The notes below the pieces were generated by a model, which had not been told where the DNA came from, made no database searches, and was given only the letters and a program-made list of their open reading frames with translations. A program made the translations under genes and the position numbers. Positions 32,756 to 42,200 of a DNA stretch of 64,000 bases are shown here, in pieces. This stretch comes from Symbiodinium natans (taxonomy: Eukaryota > Sar > Dinophyceae > Suessiales > Symbiodiniaceae), in NCBI GenBank assembly GCA_905221605.1, contig CAJNDS010000072.1, positions 167,001 to 231,000 of the forward strand. The letters run 5' to 3'. Numbering within the stretch: position 1 is the first letter of the stretch; every line of letters begins with the position of its first letter.

Positions 32756-33309
32756 TATGGTCTTGAACAGCTAACCTTCGCAGAGGCAGCCGGCTACCGC
32801 GAGCCGCCCTCCGCACCCTCTGCTCGGTCGGAAGGCAAACTGCTGGGGCTGGTTGTTCCCACGTGCCACGCGCTTCCCGCGCGACAATCTGTGTGTCCTT
32901 TGTTCCGAACAGGCGACCGAAGGACGTGCAGCATGACAAAAGTACATGGGCGTTGATCTAAATTGTGGCCTTTTTCGGGGTAATCTGAATGGAAGGCTCC
33001 ATATTCCAATGGGAACCCTATAAGGGGCCATCATGTCCAATTCCCATACTACCGGAGATGGCGTCGCTTCCCAGAAGTTTTCCTCAACTTACAGGCTCTC
33101 CACAGGGAATCAGGTATATACATGATGCCCCGTTGAAGGTACTCGTATTCCATGGGGTCCTTCGTTCCAAAAACCCTGAACCCACCCCAAACTGCCTACC
33201 AAGAACCCCAGAATTGGGGTACCCCTGCCAGACCCCAAATACCGAATAGAATCCCCTTGACCGAAGGGTACTCGGGTACCCTCCCGCCCCCCCCCCCGCC
33301 CCCCCCGCA

Positions 33310-33600
33310 TGTAGGGTTTAGTGTTTATCTCGGGTTTAGGGATAGCGGGTTGAGGGTTTAGGGTTTGGGGTTCAGGGTTTAGGGTTCTAGGGCTTAGGGT
33401 TTCCCCCCCAAGATAGCGAAGCCTCCAGGCAGCGAGCGGCCGGTCGGTGCGGGATTGAACCTCCAAGGCCCTCAGTGTTGGACCCCTAAGCCCTAAGCCC
33501 TGAGCCCTAAGCCTTAAGCCCTAAGCCCTAAGCCCTAAGCCCTAAGCCCTAAGCCCTAAGCCCTAAGCCCTAAGCCCTCGACCCTAAACTTCCTGAACCC
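33310..33600. repeat. TTTAGGG array then homogenised (CCCTAAG)n array
   Basis: TTTAGGG variants (33310-33402), about 80 unique bases, then about 14 units of CCCTAAG (33484-33578) with few variants, the same variant expanded at 20596-20665. Confidence 0.92.
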
Positions 33601-34440
33601 AATACCCTACACCCTAAACTCAAGTGGGGGTTGGTTCCGAAGCCCCTCCACGTCTGCGTCGCAAGCAAAGCAATTCAAAACTCGAGGTGGGTTAACTAAG
33701 TTCTTCGGTGGCAAATCAGGCATCATTTACCGGGGCCTTCTGAACGGAAATATGGGTTCCCACAGACCCCCCTGACACCTCCCTGGTTCAGACCTCTAAC
33801 CGACCGAAACCTCTACTTTCCGGCACTCTCTGGATGCCTGAGACGGCGTGGGGTGTTGGGAAGTCCCTCCACGATCGGGCCACGGCTGCCCTTCGCATTG
33901 AGCGAGGCCTTCGAGGATCTGCTCAAGTTCACATATTTTTCACAGCCTTCGTGCCGTATCCCAGCAAACCCTAAACCCTGAACCCTAAACCCCAAACCCT
34001 CAACAACCCTAAACCCTGGCGCGACTCCCCCCTCCAGGCTCACCTGCTCCCGTGATCCCTCGGCCAGTCGCAGCACAGGGGCGGCCTCCGAGAGGGCCCG
34101 TGCACGACCCGGAATGCTTCCATCGCGCTCTGAAGGGAGGGGGGTTCAGGGGGTAGGTAACCCAAGGTTCCCAAATACTCCCGACTACTCCCTTAAGAAC
34201 CCATAAGTCCATCTTGGGTGGAGGTGTCGGAGGGGGGTTTAGGCACTGCGGCGGCATGGGTAGGGATCCCTTCTGCCCCTTGAAGATGGAGGGTGGAATC
34301 TGTCCTGCTCCATGAGGCAACCCCAGCTGGCAGCACTGAGTCCGAGCAGCGTGAGCCTCGGCCAGTTCCGCCGAAGTGTGCGTTGTGGTGCCGGTCAGGG
34401 GTGCGTGATGATCGAGGATGTCCGGCTATTCCCAAAACCC
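33601..34440. other. possible exons, unidentified
   Basis: Coding-like pieces at about 33880-33965 (LPFALSEAFEDLLKFTYFS), 34045-34135 and 34290-34430, separated by short telomere-like runs (33965-34015). Alternative frames are also open, so support is weak. Confidence 0.25.
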
Positions 34441-34741
34441 TACACTCCAAACCCCAAACCCTGAACTCCAAACCCAAAGCCCTAAACTCCAAACCCAAAA
34501 CCCTAAACTCCAAACCCTAGACCCTAAATTCCAAACCCCCCGAAGCCCTAAACTCCAGGGTCCTAACCCTAAACCCTAAACCCTAAACCCTAAACCCTAA
34601 ACCCTAAACCCTAAACCCTAAACCGTAAACCCTAAACCCTAAACCCTATACCCTAAACCCTAAACCCTAAACCCTAAACCCTAAACCCTAAACCCTAAAC
34701 CCTAAACCCTAAACCCTAAACCCTATACCCTATACCCTATA
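34440..34741. repeat. telomere-like array: AACTCCAAACC variants then (CCCTAAA)n
   Basis: 34440-34560 is built of CCCTAAACTCCAAACC-type units. 34560-34741 is about 25 CCCTAAA units ending in three CCCTATA. Confidence 0.93.
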
Positions 34742-34744
34742 CTA

Positions 34745-34970
34745 AGTGAGGGGTCGCTTCCGTCGAGCGACAGACCCCGAACGCTCGGCCGAGGGCCTTA
34801 CAGCCCGAGCGCCCAAGCGAAAAGAGAAACGGAAAGGTGAGGGTTAAGCCTCACCGTCTGTCCTGGACAGGCCAACGGACATCGGCCTTTTTTACGACAA
34901 CGTCAGTACTCGGCTAAGGGATGGCCGGCACCCAGACCACCTTTAGCGTAGCTAAAGTATAACCCCAAAT
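34745..34970. other. hairpin-rich unique segment (structured RNA or NUMT-like candidate)
   Basis: Consecutive short hairpins: GGGGTCGCT with AGCGA..ACCCC; GCTCGG with CCGAGC; a perfect GGTGAGG/CCTCACC stem on a GTTAAG loop; GTCTGTCC with GGACAG; and CTTTAGC/GCTAAAG. No open frame. It could be a structured non-coding RNA or a transferred organellar piece; nothing matched a family I know. Confidence 0.35.
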
Positions 34971-35129
34971 CGTAACCCTTTGCCTCTGGAGGTCGGTTCA
35001 GGGTTTTGGGTTCAGGGTTGCCGGGCCCCCCCGCCCTGGCCCCTGGTTGCTGGATTCCTGGACCAGGAGGCTGGCGAGGGGTTTAGGCAGGCTGGTTGCT
35101 GAGGTTCGTGATTTTGGGTCTTTTCCCCC

Positions 35130-35730
35130 CCACAACCCAAGAATCCTCTGGGCCAAGGCCCCCCGGGGCAACCGTGGGTTAAGGGGCCCCCGGGCCAAGG
35201 GGCCCCCGGGCCAAGGGCACCCTGGGCCAAGGCTTGCCCCCATTCAAGGGAATGGGACCCAAATCGGGCCAAGGGTTGTGCGGCCAAGGGTTCCCCCCCC
35301 CCGCGAAGGCCCCCCCCCGCGCCACGGGCCTGGGCCAGGGCCCCCCTGGCCAAGGGCCCCCAGACCAGACCCCCGCCACGGCCCACCAAAAGCGGGTCAA
35401 GGGGCGCCGGGCCAAGGGCCCTGCCGGCCAAGGGGCCCGGGCCAAGGACCAAGGGCTTTTCCGGGTCAAGGGCCCCCGCAACCTTTTAGGCAAACCCCCC
35501 CCCAAACAGGGCCCCCGCGCCAACCGAGGGTGAGCTTCGCAAACCGAGGGTGAGCTTCGCCAAACCTGTTGGCCGATGTGCTCATTGAGTGCCTTCCAAC
35601 TGCCAAGACCCCCAAAGCCAAGGGCCCCCCGGGTCCAGGGGCAAGCCAAGCCCGGGAACTCCACCCCCCCTGCCCAATCACCCCTGCCAAGGGCCCCCCC
35701 AACCAGGGCTCGGCCAAGGGCCCCCCACAC
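35130..35730. repeat. GC-rich degenerate repeat of GGGCCAAGGGCCCC
   Basis: Dozens of imperfect copies of a near-palindromic GGGCCAAGGGCCCC unit. Long proline/glycine-rich open frames occur in several overlapping frames on both strands, which is a composition artefact. Confidence 0.85.
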
Positions 35731-35761
35731 CAACGCCCTTGCAGGGAATCGCACGCCCAGG

Positions 35762-36620
35762 AAGCCCCCAAGAGGCGACAAGAGCCACCAAAAGGCTTCA
35801 AAAAGCTTCAAAAGGCCCAGTCAAGAAGGGGGACCACAAGATTTGTCCGTGCCCACAATGAAAAATGCGATTTTTGAAAATTGAAAACGATGGTTTTAGG
35901 CACCCCTGCCCGCAATGAAAAATGTTCTTTTTTTAGTACTGAAATCGATGGGTCCCCCCAAATCAGCAAGGACCTCTACGGGCCCTGACGTGCCGAAGGC
36001 CCGAAAAGGACCGAGGTTACCCCAACCTAAACCCTAACACCGCAAAACCCTACGACGGCCTTCAAGTAAATAAGGGCCTCTACGGGCCCTAACGTGCCGA
36101 AGGCCCGAAAAGGGCCGAGGCTACCCCGAACCCCAGCTTAAACACTAACACCGCAAAACCCTGCGAAGGCCTTCAAGCAAATAAGGGCCTCTACGGGCCC
36201 TACTTGCCGAAGGCCCGAAAAGGGCCGAGGCTACCCCGAACCCGAGCTTAAACCCTAGCGATTGAAATACTCATTGGCGAAAAATTCATTAATAGGTTCC
36301 CTGACCTTTAAATGAATAAAACCTCTGACACGCCGAAGGTCCGAACAAGGCCCCGAGAGACCCCAAGAGCCACCAAAATGCTTCAAAAGGCTTCAAAAGG
36401 CCCCCTAAAAGAAGGGGGACCCCAGGATGCCCGTACCCGCAATGAAAAATGCGATTTTTTGGTAGTGAAATCGATGCTTAATTGAGGCCCTTAAAGAAGG
36501 GGAATCCAGGAGCAGACACAAAGGGTTTCCCTGACCTTCAAATAAATAAGGGCCTCTACGGGCCCTGACACGCCGAAGGCCCGAAAAGGGCCGAGGCTAC
36601 CCCCAACCCCAGCTTAAACC
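35762..36620. repeat. nested tandem repeat (units of about 105-110 bp and about 590 bp)
   Basis: AAGGGCCTCTACGGGCCC recurs at 35968, 36072, 36183 and 36548, each followed by CCGAAGGCCCGAAAAGG. A flanking segment with AGAGCCACCAAAA and CAATGAAAAATGCGATTTTT recurs about 590 bp apart (35775 and 36370). Confidence 0.85.
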
Positions 36621-36793
36621 CTAACAGCGCAACTTTAAAAACATCAAAGCAAGCATCAGAGCACAAGAAAGTAAATTCCATAAACCCTAAACCCTAATAG
36701 AGTATAGTTTGGGTGGCCGGGGTGGGTTGACGGGCAACGCGAGCGCGCGGCCCGGGGTGTTTCACACCCGAGCGCGCGCCCTCCCCTGACACA

Positions 36794-37100
36794 CCCTAAA
36801 CCCTAAACCCTAAACCCTAAACCCTAAACCCTAAACCCTAAACCCTAAACCCTAAACCCTAAACCCTAAACCCTAAACCCTAAACCCTAAGCCCTAAACC
36901 CTAAACCCTAAACCCTAAACCCAAAGCAGGCCGGGCCTGCCACGTCGGCGTACACCTTCCATCGGGCCGTTGGCTTGGCCTGCCGTCGGTGTTCGGGGTT
37001 TAGGACCTCATTTTTGGGGATTTCCGGGGTAGCTTATTGGGGTTCTAGGGTTTAGGGTTTAGGGTTTAGGGTTTAGGGTTTAGGGTTTAGGGTTTAGTAC
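36794..37100. repeat. opposed telomere-like arrays around a unique core
   Basis: About 18 CCCTAAA units (36794-36921) and about seven TTTAGGG units (37046-37098). Between them, about 36925-36985 may be an exon. Confidence 0.92.
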
Positions 37101-37852
37101 GATTTGGGGATCCATGTTGGGGTGAAAGGGTGTTTAGGACCCTGGAGTCTTGGCCGCTAGGTTTTGCTTGTCCTGGAATAGCTCTCGCCTAGAATCTAGG
37201 CTGGCTTTCCTTGTCCTTGGCTTACCCCTCAAGTGTTTTTTCAATACAGTCTTCAATCAAAGATGTTTTGCAAAGTTTGTTGAAAACTAAATTTGCATCG
37301 GCACCTTCATTGAACAAAGCACATTCCGTAGGAAGCTGTATTTTTGCAATGAAGAGTGGCATGGGAGGGTCTGAGAGTTGGAGAAGCCTTGCGAACTCCA
37401 AGCCAGGAAGTCCCAGGCTAAACCTTGAAGCGTCTCAAACCCGAAATCTCAAGAAGAGTGTAGAGAGTCTTGGGTGTTTTTGGGGGTTTAGGGGTTTTTG
37501 GGGGTCTGGGCCCTGAGGTCTAGGGTGTCGGGCTTGTTCTTTCCGAATATGTTGGTAGCCTGTCTAGGGGGAGTCTATGTAAAGAGAGGAATCCGCGTGC
37601 TGGCAAACTCCCATATTTGAGTACGGACCCGAAGCTACAAAAGACGTTGCTTGCACTTCTTTGAAGAAGGCCACAGGAAAAAAGCATGGGAGCCCCTACA
37701 CACCCCAAAACCCCCCCCAAAATTCCAAATAAACCCAAAAAAACCCAAAAGACTGAAGCATCAAGGCGCCGACCCCTGCCGAAGGCCCGGGTGGTTCGCA
37801 GCACGGACTGAACTCCCGAAGCCCAGGTCTTGTTATGGAAGGTATATGCACT
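37101..37852. other. no gene supported
   Basis: Open frames of about 95-100 codons on both strands lack recognisable motifs. Composition is close to the intergenic average. Confidence 0.35.
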
Positions 37853-37947
37853 GAGGGTTTAGGGCTTAGGGTTTAGGTTTAGGGTTTAGGGTTTAGGGTT
37901 TAGGGTTTAGGGTTTAGGGTTTAGGGTTTAGGGTTTAGGGTTTAGGG
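37853..37947. repeat. (TTTAGGG)n array interrupted by element 1
   Basis: About 13 units; the last bases TAGGG (37943-37947) are duplicated at 47853-47857 on the far side of the retroelement, where the TTTAGGG sequence resumes. Confidence 0.93.
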
Positions 37948-38177
37948 TACGGGGGGCAACCGAAGGAGGACAGGGAACAAAACAGTCAACCCCAACAGAA
38001 ACCCTTGATTCCCCTGGAACAACCAACAACCAAACAACAAGACCCCAAACCAAGGGCACACTTTTTACGAAACCTTCGACCGCTTTGGTCATGGCTTGAG
38101 CCAAAAGATTACCGGGTGCATTGACCCTTCAACTTCCAATACCAACTCCTTTCTACAATACCAACTGCAGCTCCGCA
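37948..38177 (-). repeat. element 1 LTR (3' LTR)
   Basis: 230 bp, identical by eye to 47623-47852. It includes, in element sense, the spliced-leader-like TTTTGGCTCAAG at 38095-38106. Confidence 0.95.
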
Positions 38178-38362
38178 CTCCCCCTGTCCTAGGATTTCCT
38201 AGGACACATTGGAGGTGCAGATCTTTGGCCAAAAACCGCCATTTAGGCAGCAGCCAGCTGCTTGAAATGCACATTATGGTTTTACGTCATCCAGGACGAA
38301 CCTTCAGCTCATTGGCCGAATCCTTTACCATTGAGGATTTTATCACCTCGCACTTGAAAAAT

Positions 38363-39217
38363 TCACGTTCCAGCGGCCCGTTCCTCACCAAGGAACTCGG
38401 CATTCACCACCCAGCCGTCCTTGAGGCAATGCTTACAAAGCGTCTTAGCCCTGGGCTGTGAATATCGCAGAACATCACAGTCACTGCTTGCGTGCATACA
38501 GTTCCCACCCACTGTTGTATACAAAGTGGCACTCGCGGGAATAACCACCACTTTCTTAACCCACAGCCTTTTATACAGCTGCCGAAAGAGGCACCATGCC
38601 AACTCCCAGAGTATAATTGCTGCCACCAAACACGCAACAAGGTCTGAATTGTTGATAACCATTTCAATACCTTGAGCCAGAACCATCACCGTAGATGTGT
38701 TGGCGACCTTGCACACCCCTTCTTCCGAGCAAAAGAAACCAGCAGTTGACACTTCTTCGCCACCAGTTGCCATCCCTTGCAGAGATGCAGCCACCATCAT
38801 GACCGCCATTGCAAGCGAGGCCCTCTTCAAGTCAGTCCCTTGTACCAACAGTCGGAGACGCCAAAGTGCCTTTTGCTTTGCATACACCTGTCCACTCATC
38901 AATTTGGTCAACAGGTCAGCGATCATATACTCACCGCGAAGGTGCGCGATCACCATATAACCACGGTCTACCAGAGACCTGACACCGGCTGCTCGAATTC
39001 TCAGGTGTCTTGTCCTCCAGCTTCCAGCCGGATATTGAATGATTGAGCATGTCGAAACCGAATCTGTATACAGCACTTTTTGCAGCGATTCTTCACCTGT
39101 TCCAACCAAAGCGGCAATTATAGGGGTGCACGACTGAATCATCGTTGCTCCCTCTATGGACGCATGTAATTCAGCTTCAGCCGTACTTAAAGCCACCGTT
39201 GATTGTCTTTGTGTTTC
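38363..39217 (-). CDS. element 1 Pol, C-terminal part: RNase H end plus membrane/zinc module
   Basis: Same frame as the main pol frame, downstream of TGA 39218-39220. It starts ETQRQSTVALSTAEAELHA, the standard continuation of copia RNase H, and has YTDS and YMIADLLTKL. After RNase H comes a hydrophobic ASLAMAVMMVAASLQG, a short Cys-containing stretch, and a strong membrane segment LVACLVAAIILWELAWCLF. Then follows a zinc-ribbon-like motif with one His and three Cys (H-x4-C-x13-C-x2-C, about 38415-38480). The frame ends at TGA 38363-38365. Production needs UGA readthrough, or the copy is freshly inactivated. The module function is unknown; an envelope-like or membrane-tethering role is inference. 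Confidence 0.7.
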   Translation of the reverse strand, partial: ETQRQSTVALSTAEAELHASIEGATMIQSCTPIIAALVGTGEESLQKVLYTDSVSTCSIIQYPAGSWRTRHLRIRAAGVRSLVDRGYMVIAHLRGEYMIADLLTKLMSGQVYAKQKALWRLRLLVQGTDLKRASLAMAVMMVAASLQGMATGGEEVSTAGFFCSEEGVCKVANTSTVMVLAQGIEMVINNSDLVACLVAAIILWELAWCLFRQLYKRLWVKKVVVIPASATLYTTVGGNCMHASSDCDVLRYSQPRAKTLCKHCLKDGWVVNAEFLGEERAAGT

Positions 39218-42200
39218 TCACATCACTGGACAATCACCCCACACCACCACTGCTCCTGAGTGGCTCTTTTCATTCTCACCTGCCGCAAAGCTGGCATCAG
39301 CGTAGGACTCCACCACCTTAACGCCTCGTCCATAACGCAACACCTCATTTCTTTCTTTTTCGCATGTTGCGATTGCTCCGAACGTCAGGCCTAACGTTGG
39401 AGTTGCAGCAAGGTATCGGAAAACCTCCTCAGCCTTTTTAACCACAAATCGCGGCCTTCGGGATGTCCACAAAGACAACTGGCTCGTGCAGAACGCCAAA
39501 TCAGGTCGAGTTTTGATTGCCACCCAGAGGAACTCCCCTACGGCACCTTGAGCCGCTCGCAAGGAAGGAATATCTACCTCCGCTTCTTCACCTGGAGTTT
39601 CTTTCACCATTGGCAGGTTACTCCCTTTTCCAGTTTCATCGATCTGATACCCTCGTCGGTTCAGCAAATCTCTCACGAAGTCCTCCTGGTTGAGAAAGAA
39701 GCTGCCATTTCGATACCAGATTTGGACACCCAAAAACTTCAGGAATCCATCACCACAGCCTGGACCACAGAACTCGGGTTCAGAAGTTTTCCACTCCTTC
39801 CTGATCTGTTCCAAGGCTTCCCGGAGCACTGTCATAGTCCCAGCCATCAAAAAATCATCCACGTAAAGACCCATTGTCCCTACCAACTTGCTTGCACCTT
39901 CCGGCTTTTCTTGTGCCATAATAAGGAACAGACTTGGGTCTGCATTGGACCTCTGAAAGCTCATTGCTTGTCCATCCTTTGACACCCAAGACATACCTTG
40001 AAGACGTTGGTCTCGCCACTCCACCCATGCTGCAGGACTTTCGGCCAAACCGTACAAGGCCTTTCTCACAATCCACCGCTCCTCCTTTGTGCAAAGACCC
40101 AATTTCACCGCCGCCCTTGGGGGCTGCACCACCACCAGACGCCCTTCTCTTTGCGCCCTATTCATCGGCGCCGTCAGAAAAGCTTTGGAAATATCTAAGC
40201 CAGCGATGATCCACACCATATATGCTGCGTGCCTCACTTGACACCTGAATGTAGTTGAATCTAAACCAGGAGCGTACAGCGAGTGACGACTGAGGGACCT
40301 CGGCCCTTCGTATTCTGTAGCTGCCGTTGACGAAATAAAATTTCCACATGCACAGATACGGGCACGTCGCCTCCCTGTCCCTTGCTTCCGGGTAAACACC
40401 ACCAGACTGGGAACGTACTCAATCACCGGTGCATTAGGCTCTTCCGCCAATTTGTCCAGCTTTTCTTGAGTTGTTGGTTCCACCACCTCCAACTCTTTCA
40501 CCAAAGACGTCACCTCGTCCGACAATGATTCCCTCCACTTTTCCAGCTCTTGCATGGCTTCTTGTGTAGGGATTGTTTTTGTTTGCAGGAACTCAACCTC
40601 CTCTGCTGCCTCAAGCGCGGTATTTTCTTGTACCATTTGCTGAACTTGAGCTGCTTTGACCAAAAACTTCGAGAGCTGTTCCTCAGCCCTTTTTGCTTTA
40701 ACCAGCCATTCTCTAGTCTCTGATCCTTTTTCCTCATTCGACTCATTGGCCGATCCATGGAACTCGTCCAAAATGCAACATTCCTGTTCAGCAATTAGGC
40801 GTCGAATACTCAAATGCTCCTCTAGAGCCCATTGATGCGCTTCGAACACAGCGTAGTCGACTTCCTCTGCAAGGTCGTCCAGCGAGGTCTCTTTCAACGT
40901 CATTTTTAACCACTTCCTTTTTTCACCTTCTTCAGCTTGTGGTTCCGGAAGAGGAAACTTGCATTGGAGAAGATAGCACCTATCCTTGTAGCTCAAACGC
41001 TCCATAAAAACAGGTGTGTACCCTGTCAAGGATACCCTGTTCCCTTTCCAAGGCATAGGACCATGCAGTTTTCTCGGAAAGAACGACATGAAGTTCCAGT
41101 GGATATCGACCAATTTTCCAGGTAAGACTTTCTTCCCATAGGATTGCTCCACCACTTCAGCTCCTTCCTCTAAAACCTTTTCATCCTCAACCCACAGCTG
41201 ACCATCTTTATAGTCACCAAAGCCACACACATAATTGCAGCAATGTTTTTCATTGTGACTATCCCTATGCAATGACACCGGAGCATTGCACGAGATCTGA
41301 AGAGCAGAAAATTTGGCTTCAGGATTGTGGTGCCTCACGAATGATGCCAAATAACGACATAGCCATGGCCTTCGATGAGTCTCTTTTGTAATACCACACA
41401 CTCCGCCATGAGTATAGTGGCCCAACACCAGAGCTCGCGTACTTGTGCACCAATTGTTGATACCACCTCTTCGATTCACCCTCTTTGGGTATACAATCCC
41501 TTCCAAAAGCTCCTCACAGTCCACGTAATCATACATAGACCTTTCATACATTGACTTGGCTTTTTGCTCTTCTTTTTCCAACTGTGTTCCCTCCTCGGCA
41601 GTCTCACTTTTGCAGACCAAATAAGCATTTTCATGAGGAGAACAGCACGTCGGCCAATACTCATCACCAGGAACATTGTCCCCAACATCTGCATTTTCTT
41701 CCAGCTCCCCCAGACCGTGCATGTCATCCTCGAAAATTTCCAAGGGCGGACTCTCCTCCCGCTTGCGAAGCAAGCGCAAGGAGCCCACATGACCACGCAG
41801 TGAAGAGGCCGGGCTTTTTTCCTTTAACCGATGGCGAACTGGAGGATCGCGAGGCGGAGGTAAAGGAGGACCTTCCTCATCAGCGAACCGAAGCGCCGGT
41901 TTTTTCCCCTTGAGACGATGCTCTGGAGGAGAAGGCTCCTGTTCTTCTACCACCCCTTCCAGCTCCAATTCAGGCGGTTCCTTTATATTGGAAAAAATCG
42001 TAGTGCAGGGAAATAACACCAGTTCATCCGGATCTTTTGCAGTCCCTTGAGCTTCCACCCAATAACCACCAGGTAGGTCATCGCATGGACCCAAAAGAAG
42101 CGCGGGCTGCGTACGATCGACCCATTGCCGACCTTTCTTTGTTCCATCCGGACCCAGCAACTCCCACGGACGACGTTTGACTTGAATCTGAGCACCAAAG

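Noticed and set aside
35012-35884. Long proline/glycine-rich open frames on both strands
   Set aside because: Open in nearly all frames over a GGGCCAAGGGCCCC repeat; no motif, start context or splice signal.
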